DNA of 64,000 bases, from the NCBI GenBank assembly GCA_005883575.1, contig VBFH01000005.1, positions 1 to 64,000 of the forward strand. Reading direction: 5' to 3'. The position numbers and the translations under genes are program-made. Position 1 is the stretch's first letter. The number at the start of each line of letters is the position of its first letter. Shown in pieces: positions 1-7,571 of this stretch. Origin of the DNA: Chloroflexota bacterium. GTDB taxonomy: Bacteria > Chloroflexota > Dormibacteria > Dormibacterales > Dormibacteraceae. Under the pieces are notes generated by a model, which saw nothing but the letters and a program-made list of their open reading frames with translations, was not told the origin of the DNA and ran no database searches.

Positions 1-85
1 TCGTCTTCATTTAAGCATACAGTCTGTTCAAAGTTTAGGCCTCAGAAGTCAATTTCTCAGGGAAGGCTCAGGATGGCGCAAAGGA

Positions 86-547
86 GTGGACCGCGACCGG
101 CGTCGGCTCCTCATCCAGCTGGGGAGCGCGGCGGTCGCAGGTATATGGGCCCTGTCGGTACTGCCTCGATCGCGACGTACCACGGCGGCGGCGCCGGCAA
201 CTCCAGCTGGATCCCCGACCGCCGTCCCCTCGCCGACCGGGACGAGGATTGGCACGCTGGCGAATCTGCGGGCTCATGGCTTTTTGAACTTTCAAGATTC
301 CGCGAGCGGCGACCCCGCGGTTGCGATCGCGCTGTCGAGCGGAAGCGTCGTCGCTTTTGACGCGATCTGCACCCATGCCGGATGTCAGGTGGAGTACGAC
401 TCCGGCCAACGGTTGCTGGCCTGCCCCTGCCACGGCGCGCTTTTCGATCCCTCCCATGGGGCTGCCGTTGTCGCCGGTCCGGCTCCGACTCCGCTTGCAG
501 CGATCCGTGTCGAGGTGGCGTCCGACGGAGGCGTGTACGCGGGCTGA
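86..547 (+). CDS. Rieske [2Fe-2S] protein with Tat-like leader
   Basis: Encodes 153 residues. The leader reads DRDRRRLLIQLG followed by a hydrophobic stretch, which resembles a twin-arginine (Tat) signal or N-terminal anchor. An A/P/T-rich linker (about residues 35-55) leads into a Rieske fold with both cluster motifs: CTHAGC at about residue 95 and CPCHGALFD at about residue 115 supply the two Cys and two His ligands. It probably works outside the membrane as an electron-transfer protein. No cytochrome b partner lies in the window. The GTG start at 86 sits directly after AAAGGA, too close to be its ribosome site, and the frame stays open to the left edge, so a farther upstream start is possible. 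The family call is firm; the redox partner is unknown. Confidence 0.85.
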   Translation: MDRDRRRLLIQLGSAAVAGIWALSVLPRSRRTTAAAPATPAGSPTAVPSPTGTRIGTLANLRAHGFLNFQDSASGDPAVAIALSSGSVVAFDAICTHAGCQVEYDSGQRLLACPCHGALFDPSHGAAVVAGPAPTPLAAIRVEVASDGGVYAG

Positions 548-580
548 GAGACGCCCGGTCGAGAACCTACCATCGCGGCA

Positions 581-1264
581 ATGAGGTTGTGGGATCCGCT
601 TGCGGTGCGCGAGCTGTCAGCGCTACTGGGCGATCCGGTGTTCCGTGGCCGCGGCGTCCCCCGCGGTGACGGGCGGCCGGTGCTGCTGATCCCCGGCTTC
701 CTCGCCGGCGACTGGACGATGCGGGTCCTCCACGGCTGGCTGGGACGAATCGGATACCGCAGCCGGCTTTCGGGGATCGTGCTCAACGTTCAGCACTCCG
801 AGCGGCTGTTGTCGGGCCTCAAACGCGGGGTGGCCGAGGTGAAGGAGGAGACAGGTTCGCGGGTGAGCCTGATCGGGCACAGCCGCGGCGGACTGCTGGC
901 GAAGGTGCTTTCCCAGCGCAGGCCTGACCACGTCGAGCAGGTGATCGCCCTTGGAGCGCCGCTCTCAGACTGGACCGACCTGGCCGCTGTCACACGTCAC
1001 GCGGTGGGCGTGGTCAGGGCCGTGAATGAGCTTGCGTACGGCCGACGCCTCCATGCCGAGGGCCGTTTCACATACGACCTGAAGCTGGCGCCGCTCGTGC
1101 CGACGACCTCGATCTACACCAAGGACGACGACGTCGTGAACTTTCGCTCCTGTCTCCGTCCGGATATCCCCGCGATCCCGGTGTGGGGGACGCACAACGG
1201 CCTCGTTGTCAATCCAGAGGTTTTCCGGCTCCTCGGCCGGCTCTTGGCGCGTCCGAAACGTTGA
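581..1264 (+). CDS. alpha/beta hydrolase, lipase/esterase-like
   Basis: Encodes 227 residues with an alpha/beta-hydrolase layout. The oxyanion strand is VLLIPGFLAGD near residue 30. The nucleophile elbow LIGHSRGG lies near residue 90, with Ser inside GHSRG. A late His is seen in WGTHNGLVV near the C terminus. The compact size and the GHSRGG elbow resemble triacylglycerol-lipase/PGAP1-like esterases. No signal peptide is visible, so it is probably cytoplasmic. It starts 33 nt after the Rieske gene and its TGA overlaps the likely TTG start of the transporter by 4 nt, so the three may form one transcript. Substrate is unknown. Confidence 0.75.
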   Translation: MRLWDPLAVRELSALLGDPVFRGRGVPRGDGRPVLLIPGFLAGDWTMRVLHGWLGRIGYRSRLSGIVLNVQHSERLLSGLKRGVAEVKEETGSRVSLIGHSRGGLLAKVLSQRRPDHVEQVIALGAPLSDWTDLAAVTRHAVGVVRAVNELAYGRRLHAEGRFTYDLKLAPLVPTTSIYTKDDDVVNFRSCLRPDIPAIPVWGTHNGLVVNPEVFRLLGRLLARPKR

Positions 1265-2115
1265 TCGCGATCGCGGTCGGCATGTCCCTCGTGGCGGCGG
1301 TGTTCCACGGCACTTGGAACGTCCTGGTGAAAGTCAGCGGCGACCCGATCGCGACCTTCAGGCGCGCGACGGCGATGGCCGCGGTGATCGCCAGCCTGAG
1401 CATCGTTCCCGCGTGGTTGTTCCTGGGTCGCCCGACTCTCACGGGCGCGTCGGTCGCGTGGTGCCTGCTGTCGTCGGTCCTCGAGACCACTTATTTATGG
1501 CTCCTGTCGACGGCGTACCGGCGGGGCGAGCTGTCGGCGGTCTATCCGATCGCACGAGGCTCAGCGCCGCTGCTCAGCGTCCTGGTGGGGCTGATCTTGC
1601 TCGGCGAGCGGCTGACCTCGCCGCAGCTCGCCGGCGTAGGCCTTTTGCTCCTCGGCATCCTCTCGGTCACCGTCTCGCAGGCCCGGGCAAGCGCAACGCT
1701 GCCGGCGTTGCTGACCGGCGTGGCCATCGCGGCCTACAGCTCGGTGGACCGTGTCGGCGTCCGCCTTGCCACACCCTGGCTCTATGCCTGGCTGCTGTTC
1801 ACGCTGATGGCGATCGAGCTCCCGCTGTCGATATGGATTGCCTCAGCGCTCAGGCTGTACCGACAGCCTCAGCCGCTCCAACGTCCTACCTGGCGCCAGT
1901 CGACAGTAATCGGCATATTTTTCTGGGCGGGCTACTTCCTGGTCCTCTGGGCCCTGAGCCTGGCGCCGCTCGCAGTCGTGGCCCCGGTCCGCGAGATCGC
2001 GATCGTCGCCGTGGCGGTCTGGGGGGTGTGGCGCTTACGCGAAGGGGGACGGACCGTGCTCAAGCTTTCCGGTGCACTTGCGACCCTCGTCGGAGTCGCG
2101 CTGCTGGCCGTTTGA
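1261..2115 (+). CDS. EamA/DMT-family transporter
   Basis: Encodes about 284 residues with around ten hydrophobic segments and a repeated EamA pattern. The first half begins SLVAAVFHGTWNVLVK and contains YPIARGSAPLLSVL; the second half contains PLAVVAPVREIAIVAVAVWGV. This is a drug/metabolite-transporter-superfamily permease of the inner membrane, substrate unknown. I place the start at TTG 1261, which overlaps the hydrolase stop by 4 nt. ATG 1282 is an alternative that would trim the first membrane segment. The frame is also open upstream of 1261, but that part lies inside the hydrolase gene and is not family-like. Confidence 0.8.
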   Translation: MIAIAVGMSLVAAVFHGTWNVLVKVSGDPIATFRRATAMAAVIASLSIVPAWLFLGRPTLTGASVAWCLLSSVLETTYLWLLSTAYRRGELSAVYPIARGSAPLLSVLVGLILLGERLTSPQLAGVGLLLLGILSVTVSQARASATLPALLTGVAIAAYSSVDRVGVRLATPWLYAWLLFTLMAIELPLSIWIASALRLYRQPQPLQRPTWRQSTVIGIFFWAGYFLVLWALSLAPLAVVAPVREIAIVAVAVWGVWRLREGGRTVLKLSGALATLVGVALLAV

Positions 2116-2171
2116 CCCGGTGGTAAGGTTGTGCTGTCTTCGGTAGTCGGGGATGTTCGCCGCGGTCGGTA

Positions 2172-2214
2172 CTTCTCGAAAGGACCCGTGCGTTCGCGAC
2201 ATGCTTTCGAGAAG
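2172..2214 (+). promoter_or_regulatory. Inverted-repeat leader hairpin of the cold-shock gene
   Basis: CTTCTCGAAAG (2172-2182) and CTTTCGAGAAG (2204-2214) are perfect 11-bp complements around a 21-nt loop. The right arm runs into the ribosome-binding site GAAGGGGGG (2211-2219), 7 nt before the cspA ATG. In the mRNA the stem would occlude the first bases of the Shine-Dalgarno. The sequence shows the pairing; a temperature-responsive or autoregulatory role is inferred. Confidence 0.55.
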
Positions 2215-2226
2215 GGGGGTTGTTCG

Positions 2227-2430
2227 ATGCCGACAGGGACCATAAAGAAGCTGGTCTCGGACCGCGGATTCGGCTTCATCGCGGCCGAAGACGGGAAGGA
2301 GTATTTCTTCCACCGGACCGGGCTTGACTCGAGCGTCAACTTCGATTCGCTTGCCGGTGGCGAGCGAGTGAGCTTCGAGATCGAACCGAGCCAGAAGGGT
2401 CCTCGCGCGAACCGGATCAAGCTCGCCTAG
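2227..2430 (+). CDS. cspA: Cold-shock domain protein (CspA family)
   Basis: Encodes a 67-residue single OB-fold cold-shock domain, full length for the family. RNP1 is seen as RGFGFIAA and RNP2 as EYFFHRTGL; the C terminus ends PRANRIKLA as in canonical Csps. Known members bind single-stranded RNA/DNA and melt mRNA structure. ATG 2227 is chosen because it opens with the family-typical MPTGTIKK and is preceded by a strong AGGGGGG ribosome site at 2213-2219. The frame is open farther upstream, but that sequence is leader. A hairpin precedes the start and a clean intrinsic terminator follows, so the gene is probably monocistronic. Confidence 0.93.
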   Translation: MPTGTIKKLVSDRGFGFIAAEDGKEYFFHRTGLDSSVNFDSLAGGERVSFEIEPSQKGPRANRIKLA

Positions 2431-2444
2431 CACAACAAGTGGTG

Positions 2445-2480
2445 AGCCGGCCGCTGGCACGGGGCCGGCTTTTTTGTTTT
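2445..2480 (+). terminator. Intrinsic terminator after cspA
   Basis: AGCCGGCC (2445-2452) pairs perfectly with GGCCGGCT (2463-2470) around a 10-nt loop, followed by a T-rich run (TTTTTTGTTTT). This is the clearest rho-independent terminator in the window. Confidence 0.9.
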
Positions 2481-2500
2481 GATCCGTCTCGAACTTGTTC

Positions 2501-3397
2501 ATGCTCGAACCGGTCGGCAGCTATTCGTTAAAGGAAAGCGCGGGCTTCATCGACGCGTGGCACGAAGCACCGTCCGACGGCGGCAACATTGAAGGCCATC
2601 TCCACCTCGCCTTCCTCAGCGACGCGGCGTGGGCGGCCGTCGGTGTCTGCCTGACGCAGGACGCTCATGGCGCGGTGCACGGCACGGTCTATGGTTCCGC
2701 ACCTCTCGATGGGGTGCGCGACCAGACCGCTCGCATCCTGAGTCTCGACGTTGACGGCCGCGCATGGCCCGAGGTGGGGGAGCGCGATCCCGTGGTCGCA
2801 GGGCTGCAGCACATGTTCCCTGGTTTCCGTCCGGTCAACTGGTCCAACGCTTATGAAGCGGCAGCTTGGTGTCTGATTTCGTCGCGTGTCGCGATGCGCC
2901 AGGCGCAGTCTGTCAAGGAGCGGATGTGTCGCGAGCTTGGCGCGTCCGTGGATATCCATGGACACCGCCTTTACTGCTTTCCCGGACCCGAGACGCTCGT
3001 CCAGCTGAGGTCGTACAAGGGGTTGTCTGGGCGCAAGGTCGAGTATCTGTATGGATTGGGCCAGGCGGCGCTGCGCGGCGAGCTCGACACCGAGGAGCTG
3101 CGCGCTTTGCCGCAAGACGAGGCGTTGGCGAGGCTGCAGGGGCTGAAGGGAATCGGCGAGTTCGGATCGCAGCTTGTGCGACTGCGAGCCTTGAGCGCTG
3201 TGGACGAGCTGCCGACGAGCGAACGGCGCCTTCTTGAGGCGGTTCGTATGGCATATGGCCTGGCGCACGAGCCCGACGCCGCCGAGCTGGAAACGATCGC
3301 GGAGGGCTGGCGACCGTATCGGATGTGGGTGGCGGTATGCCTGCGCCGAACCCTGGCGGGGGGCGCCGGCATGACGCACTCGCGGGCCGCAGGCTGA
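2501..3397 (+). CDS. AlkA-like DNA-3-methyladenine glycosylase (HhH-GPD)
   Basis: Encodes about 298 residues resembling the AlkA / 3-methyladenine glycosylase II group. An N-terminal region (to about 110) is followed by the HhH-GPD domain: VNWSNAYEAAAWCLISSRVAM, then the helix-hairpin-helix LQGLKGIGEFGSQLV, then WRPYRMWVAVCLRR. The usual catalytic Asp region is DELPTSERRL, where Glu stands at the place normally held by Asp. The enzyme would excise alkylated bases from DNA. ATG 2501 is preferred; TTG 2495 in the same frame is an alternative, and neither has a clear ribosome site. It follows the cspA terminator. The TetR remnant begins at its stop codon. Confidence 0.8.
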   Translation: MLEPVGSYSLKESAGFIDAWHEAPSDGGNIEGHLHLAFLSDAAWAAVGVCLTQDAHGAVHGTVYGSAPLDGVRDQTARILSLDVDGRAWPEVGERDPVVAGLQHMFPGFRPVNWSNAYEAAAWCLISSRVAMRQAQSVKERMCRELGASVDIHGHRLYCFPGPETLVQLRSYKGLSGRKVEYLYGLGQAALRGELDTEELRALPQDEALARLQGLKGIGEFGSQLVRLRALSAVDELPTSERRLLEAVRMAYGLAHEPDAAELETIAEGWRPYRMWVAVCLRRTLAGGAGMTHSRAAG

Positions 3398-3627
3398 TCA
3401 CTACCCGCTCGCTTAAAGCCAAGGAGGCCGGCGAGATCGCACCGGACGTAGACCCGGAGCGGTTGGCGTGGGAGATGGACAGCCTGCTCGGCCGCGTGAA
3501 CAGTGGGTTCAAGGGCGGCGACGGGGCGCACGCGCTCGAGCGGGGACGCCGCGCCATCCACGACCGCCTCTCGCGGGCTGCGACTCCGATGGCCAAGCCG
3601 CTACCCAACCCAACGACTACTACCTAG
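3397..3627 (+). pseudogene. Remnant of a TetR-family regulator (C-terminal part only)
   Basis: The frame starting at the alkA stop codon reads RSLKAKEAGEIAPDVDP, then ERLAWEMDSLL and ALERGRRAIHDRL. This pattern (acidic DvDP, helical lid, RR-rich last helix) is typical of the ligand-binding C terminus of TetR/AcrR repressors. No helix-turn-helix half is present upstream; that space is occupied by alkA in another frame. The frame is open back to 3325 but the upstream part is an alkA shadow. It looks like the tail of a deleted regulator gene. The match rests on pattern recognition, not alignment. Confidence 0.5.
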
Positions 3628-3706
3628 CCAGATTCGGGTACCGAGCCGCCCGTTTCGGGTATTTCCCCCCTTATGGGATAGGTCGCCCGATTCTTACTCT
3701 GACCGC

Positions 3707-3877
3707 ATGAGCGACAACTACCGGTTCTACAAGCAAAAGGCGGCAGAATCGCGGTCCAGCCGACACACCGATCGACCTCTCGGCGACCAGCTCGACGAGC
3801 TCCTCGAGGTCGTGCGCTGGTGCGAGGCGGTCTGGGCCGTAGAGGACCGCCTCGATCGACAAATCGGCCTCAGCTAG
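3707..3877 (+). CDS. Small protein of unknown function (56 aa)
   Basis: ATG 3707 opens a 56-codon frame: MSDNYRFYKQKAAESRSS, then LDELLEVVRWCEAVWAVEDRLDRQIGLS. It is hydrophilic, probably helical, with no membrane segment. Its TAG overlaps the TAG of the convergent membrane gene in a shared CTAG (3874-3877), an arrangement repeated at other small genes here, which supports it being real. Function is unknown. Confidence 0.5.
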   Translation: MSDNYRFYKQKAAESRSSRHTDRPLGDQLDELLEVVRWCEAVWAVEDRLDRQIGLS

Positions 3878-4245
3878 CGCGAGTGGCTGCGCACCAGGAC
3901 CATCGCGGCCATCCACAGCAGGCCGCCGGTCACCAGCAGCACCCACATCGTCGAGGGGATGAGGGTGAACTCGACGAGCGCCCCGAATATGCACATCGCG
4001 GCCGCGCCCGCGAGCAAGAACGACCCTGGGAGCAGCAGCCAGGCCGAGTACCACGGCGGCTGGACCATGTCGTCCCGATTCAGGATTCGCCCCGCGCCGA
4101 AGACGACCGCCGCAGTCAGGACGGCCGGTGCGGTCAGGCTGAACGCCCAGCTCATTGCCACCTCGCCGGTCATCGCCGAGACGACCGGCTGGACTCCCGC
4201 CAGCGCAAGCCCCGCCGCGACCGCGAAAGCGACCAGCCTGAGCAT
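3874..4245 (-). CDS. Small four-helix membrane protein
   Basis: Encodes 123 residues from the ATG at 4245 (MLRLVAFAVAAGLALAG). Four hydrophobic segments are visible, including WAFSLTAPAVLTAAVVFGAG, WLLLPGSFLLAGAAAMCIFG and MWVLLVTGGLLWMAAMVLV. The frame extends upstream to 4317, but those 24 residues are not membrane-like and are left out. No family is recognised. It is convergent with the 56-aa gene through a shared CTAG. Confidence 0.65.
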   Translation of the reverse strand: MLRLVAFAVAAGLALAGVQPVVSAMTGEVAMSWAFSLTAPAVLTAAVVFGAGRILNRDDMVQPPWYSAWLLLPGSFLLAGAAAMCIFGALVEFTLIPSTMWVLLVTGGLLWMAAMVLVRSHSR

Positions 4246-4344
4246 CGCACTTGGATGCGGCACGTTCAGCAATTGAGTTTGAAGGCAAGCACTCGAGATT
4301 CCGCGGTCATCTCTCAAACGCGCCGGCTTCGGCCGGAACCCAAT

Positions 4345-5166
4345 TCAGGCGACGGCGAAAAGCACGAAGTTGCGACCGGTGGTTTCGATCGCGCCTGGGT
4401 GATCACGACGTAGGACGTCGATCGCCTCGTCGACAAAGTCCTGTCGCCGCTCTTCGTCGACTTCCTCCAGCCGTGCGGCGCAATCCCACCAGCTGGCGCA
4501 CATGGCGACCAGCTGCTCCGCCGATTCCCACACGACTTTCTCTTCGACCAGTTCCACCTTCGCGGATGCAAAACCGGCCTCCAGCGCCGCCCGCATCAGA
4601 GCGTCGGCATCGGCGGTGATCCTGCGTGTCTTCTCTTGATCGACGGCCCGCGGCGCAGGCGGCAGCCGGCGATTGATGACCTTGTCCAGCAGCTCCTGCA
4701 CCGCCTGGCTCGGGCTTCCCAGCGGCAGGCTGGCCGCGAATCGCGACTCCTCCCGGAGCACGCGACGAGCTTCGCTCATGGCCACATCCAGATGCGGCGC
4801 GAACTGCAGCCCATGGCCGCAAACCGCGGCGTCGAAGGAGGCGTTGGGAAACGCAAGCTGCTCGATGTCCATAACCTCGAAACGAGCGTTGCGGACGGAT
4901 CGGCGCCGTGCGAGCTCGATCATCCCCGGCGCGAGGTCGACGCCGACGACCTCGCCGTCGGGCGCGACCAGCGCCGCGAGCCGCCAGGCGAGGTTGCCCG
5001 GACCGCAGGCGAGGTCCAGCACTCGCATCCCGGGCCTGGCGTCGACGAGGTCGAGTACACGCTGGCGCCCGCGCGCCTCGCCTCGCGCCATGATCTGGTC
5101 GAGGCGCCTGTCGTACGCCGCCGCGTGGCGGCTGAAGATCGCGGGGTAGAGGTCCTTCGATTTCAT
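4345..5166 (-). CDS. SAM-dependent class I methyltransferase
   Basis: Encodes 273 residues. The Rossmann methyltransferase core shows motif I VLDLACGPGN at about residue 50, VGVDLAPGMI (acidic end of strand 2), FEVMDIEQLAFPNASFDAAVCGHGLQF (motifs II/III) and EARRVLREESRFAASL (post-III). The opening SRHAAAYDRRLDQ resembles UbiE/MenG-type and related Methyltransf_11 enzymes. A menaquinone C-methylation role is conceivable because men genes lie at 17-24 kb, but this is not shown. Start at 5166 overlaps the amidase stop in an ATGA, so the two are translationally coupled. Confidence 0.8.
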   Translation of the reverse strand: MKSKDLYPAIFSRHAAAYDRRLDQIMARGEARGRQRVLDLVDARPGMRVLDLACGPGNLAWRLAALVAPDGEVVGVDLAPGMIELARRRSVRNARFEVMDIEQLAFPNASFDAAVCGHGLQFAPHLDVAMSEARRVLREESRFAASLPLGSPSQAVQELLDKVINRRLPPAPRAVDQEKTRRITADADALMRAALEAGFASAKVELVEEKVVWESAEQLVAMCASWWDCAARLEEVDEERRQDFVDEAIDVLRRDHPGAIETTGRNFVLFAVA

Positions 5167-6314
5167 GCCGACTGGCCGCGCCACTGGCTTTCGAGCCACG
5201 CCGCGGCGCGCAGCGTCTCGGCGTTGGTGCGGCCGACCACCTGGATCCCGACCGGCAACCCTCGCACGGGCGCCGGCAGGACTGCGACGGGTTGGTGGGT
5301 CGTATTGAAAGGACGCGTGAATCGGGACAGCGGCTCGCGCACCTCGGGTCCCGCATCGATTGGCGGCGCCACGATCGCGGTGGCCGGCAGGACAAACGCA
5401 TCGAACCCTTCCATCGCCTTGTGCGCCTCTTGTTCCAGCTGCGATCGCTCCGCAAGCGCTTGATCGAACTCGGCGGCCGGGATCTCCAGGCCGCGGCGGA
5501 TCAGGCGAAGTACGTCCTCTCCATATTTCTCCGGGCACTCGGTGGCCCAATGCCGGTGGTAGGAAGCCGCTTCGTATAGCAGGATGGTCAGGCCGACCTG
5601 GAACAGACGGTCGCGATCCAGGAAGTCGAGCTCAGGCAACCGGCCCGAGACAACCTTCCAGGCGGCGGCGGTCGGCGGATCGAGCTCGGACACCCAACCT
5701 CGCGGCACCGCCAGGCGAGGCTGCGTCAGCTTGTCGAGCGAGACCGCCTCGCCCGACATCGCCGCATACGCGGCGGCGGTGGTGTTGATATCGGGCGCAA
5801 TGGGTCCGAGCGTGTCCAGCGACTTGCTCAGCGGGATCACTCCCGCGATGTCGATGCTGCCGAACGCAGGCTTGAACCCGGCCACGCCGCAAAGCGATCC
5901 CGGGATGCGGATCGAGCCGCCGGTGTCGCTGCCGATCGCCCAGTCGCACATACCCGCCGCGACCGCGACCGCCGAGCCGCCCGAAGAACCACCTGCGACG
6001 CGGGACGGGTCGCGCGGATTGCGCACCGTTCCGAAGTGCGGGTTGACGCTGGTCACCCCATATGCGAACTCGTGCAGGTTGGTCTTGCCGACGATCCTGC
6101 AGCCGGCTCGCCGTATACGGGCCACCACGGGCGCGTCCTCGGCCGCGGGCTCGCGCGGCAGGATCATCCCGCCGGCGGTGGTCACCATGCCTTTGACGTC
6201 GATCAGGTCTTTGACGGCCACGACGGTGCCGCTTCCGGAATCGGCCGTGATCGAGATGAAAGCGTTCAGCTCGGGCCTCTCCCGGATCCGCGCTCGCGCC
6301 GCCTCCAGGTCCAT
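5163..6314 (-). CDS. Amidase-signature family amidohydrolase
   Basis: Encodes 383 residues, shorter than GatA (about 480). The amidase-signature triad is intact: Lys35 in AVKDLIDV, the cis-Ser in GGSSGG (about residue 110), and the nucleophile Ser134 in TGGSIR. GKTNLHEFAYG and GVAGFKPAFG are further family hallmarks. It would hydrolyse a C-N amide bond. No gatB or gatC lies nearby, so an aspartyl/glutamyl amidotransferase role is unlikely. It reads away from the hypothetical gene at 6369 and toward the methyltransferase, close to the molybdenum-hydroxylase locus, so it could process an amide related to that enzyme's substrate (inference). Confidence 0.88.
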   Translation of the reverse strand: MDLEAARARIRERPELNAFISITADSGSGTVVAVKDLIDVKGMVTTAGGMILPREPAAEDAPVVARIRRAGCRIVGKTNLHEFAYGVTSVNPHFGTVRNPRDPSRVAGGSSGGSAVAVAAGMCDWAIGSDTGGSIRIPGSLCGVAGFKPAFGSIDIAGVIPLSKSLDTLGPIAPDINTTAAAYAAMSGEAVSLDKLTQPRLAVPRGWVSELDPPTAAAWKVVSGRLPELDFLDRDRLFQVGLTILLYEAASYHRHWATECPEKYGEDVLRLIRRGLEIPAAEFDQALAERSQLEQEAHKAMEGFDAFVLPATAIVAPPIDAGPEVREPLSRFTRPFNTTHQPVAVLPAPVRGLPVGIQVVGRTNAETLRAAAWLESQWRGQSA

Positions 6315-6344
6315 CCGCTCATTGTCCGGGGTTGAGAGAGCGGG

Positions 6345-6365
6345 CCGGGGAGTTATCCTCCCCGG
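6345..6365. promoter_or_regulatory. Perfect inverted repeat between divergent genes
   Basis: CCGGGGAG (6345-6352) and CTCCCCGG (6358-6365) are perfect 8-bp complements with a TTATC loop. It lies 30 nt upstream of the amidase start and ends 3 nt before the ATG at 6369. It could be an operator dyad or, in the rightward mRNA, a stem covering the ribosome site; the left arm holds the only GGGGAG near that start. Confidence 0.45.
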
Positions 6366-6368
6366 TTG

Positions 6369-6887
6369 ATGTCAGGCCCGACCGGCGGCTTCACCGGCGC
6401 AAACCTTTCCTGGAGCAGGGTCGACGTGCTCACCTCGTACCAGCGGCTGACCGGTGAGGTACAGGTTCGCGGGGGGCGCCTACGGGAGACGATCAACGAC
6501 CCCGAGCCGCTCTTTCACATGCGGAACGTGAGCGCTGAGCCGCTCCTTCCCGGCGCTGTCCCCCTCAGCGGGGTGCCCGAAGGCCTGTTCAACAAGAACT
6601 TCATCGGAGGCATCCGCACGATCGAACCCGAGCCGCCGCCGCCCGACCTGGTCGCGGACATGATCCGCCGCTACGTGATGTTCCAGGCCGCGAGCTTCAT
6701 GGTCACCGGAGCGGCCGAGTTCCCAAAGGCCACCGAGCCGGCGATGCACACCGAGATCCTGATTAAGTCCCGGTTCTTCCCCATGGTCGACGTCACGGTC
6801 ACGATCTTCGGTGTCAACGGCAAGAGCTGGACGCAACCCAGCATCTGGGTCAACCGCGACCTGATGCTGGCGGTGTTCCTAGGCTAG
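6369..6887 (+). CDS. Conserved-looking protein of unknown function in the cox locus
   Basis: Encodes 172 residues from ATG 6369 (TTG 6366 adjoins it). No family is recognised. It contains LLPGAVPLSGVPEGLFNKNF in the middle, EPEPPPPDLVADMIRRYV, and near the C terminus FPMVDVTVTIFGVNGKSW followed by PSIWVNRDLMLAVFLG. No signal peptide or clear membrane helix is present. It reads into coxG tail-to-tail with a shared CTAG stop overlap (6884-6887). The position between an amidase and coxG suggests a link with the molybdenum hydroxylase, but this is inference only. Confidence 0.65.
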   Translation: MSGPTGGFTGANLSWSRVDVLTSYQRLTGEVQVRGGRLRETINDPEPLFHMRNVSAEPLLPGAVPLSGVPEGLFNKNFIGGIRTIEPEPPPPDLVADMIRRYVMFQAASFMVTGAAEFPKATEPAMHTEILIKSRFFPMVDVTVTIFGVNGKSWTQPSIWVNRDLMLAVFLG

Positions 6888-7480
6888 GAGGCGCGGCCGA
6901 AGAGGCGCGCGACGCGCACCTTAAGCAGGTGCCAGAGCAACGCAAACGCGCTCACCGGTGCCGCGGACTGAGGTGGCGCCGCGGGCGCGGAGCGCGCGAC
7001 CGCCGCGCTGACGTCGTCCTCGTTGGCCGGCTCGTCAGCCTCCAGATTCGCCTGGATGCAGTTCGCCATATCCTTGATCAGTCGCTTGGAGACGTCTTCC
7101 ATCACCCCGCGGCCGAACTGGGCCACGCGTCCGGCGACGTGGTAGTCGGTGACGATCTCGACCAGCGAGCCCTCTCCGGCCGTCTGGACCTTCATCTGCG
7201 CCGACGCCCGGGCTGAGCCCGGACCCGTCGTCTCCCGACCTTCGGCCGTCAGCGTGGCCGTGCGCTGGGCATCGTCGCGTTCGGAGATTCGAGCGGTTCC
7301 GTTGTAGGCGACGGTGATCGGGCCGACCTTGACCTTGACCTTGCCCTTGAATGTGGTCGGATCGACGACTTCGGACAGCTCGGCGCCCGGCACGCATCCG
7401 ACGACCTTGTTGATGTCGAGGAGGTAGGCGAACACCTTGTCCGGCGGGGCGCTGACCTGAAAGGAATTCTCCAGTTGCAT
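6884..7480 (-). CDS. coxG: CoxG-type SRPBCC protein
   Basis: Encodes 198 residues. An SRPBCC/CoxG domain spans about residues 1-145: MQLENSFQVSAPPDKVFAYL, GCVPGAELSEV, FKGKVKVKVGPITVAYNG, VAQFGRGVMEDVSKRLI. An Ala/Pro linker leads to a short hydrophobic, basic tail (FALLWHLLKVRVARLFG). Known CoxG proteins accompany CO-dehydrogenase-family hydroxylases and have been proposed to bind lipids or help tether the enzyme to the membrane. ATG 7480 is chosen because family similarity begins there; the frame runs to 7573 but overlaps the coxS leader. It is divergent from coxS across about 90 bp that should hold both promoters. Confidence 0.85.
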   Translation of the reverse strand: MQLENSFQVSAPPDKVFAYLLDINKVVGCVPGAELSEVVDPTTFKGKVKVKVGPITVAYNGTARISERDDAQRTATLTAEGRETTGPGSARASAQMKVQTAGEGSLVEIVTDYHVAGRVAQFGRGVMEDVSKRLIKDMANCIQANLEADEPANEDDVSAAVARSAPAAPPQSAAPVSAFALLWHLLKVRVARLFGRAS

Positions 7481-7571
7481 TTCGCGGCTAAAAGTAGCGC
7501 AATAGAGGGGTTCACCTTCGCTGAGCTGATTGGTGGCGCCCGCGGAGCGCCGTTTGGAGGGGATTAGGAGC

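Noticed and set aside
5163-6314. Assigning the amidase as gatA
   Set aside because: It is about 100 residues shorter than GatA and no gatB or gatC is nearby.
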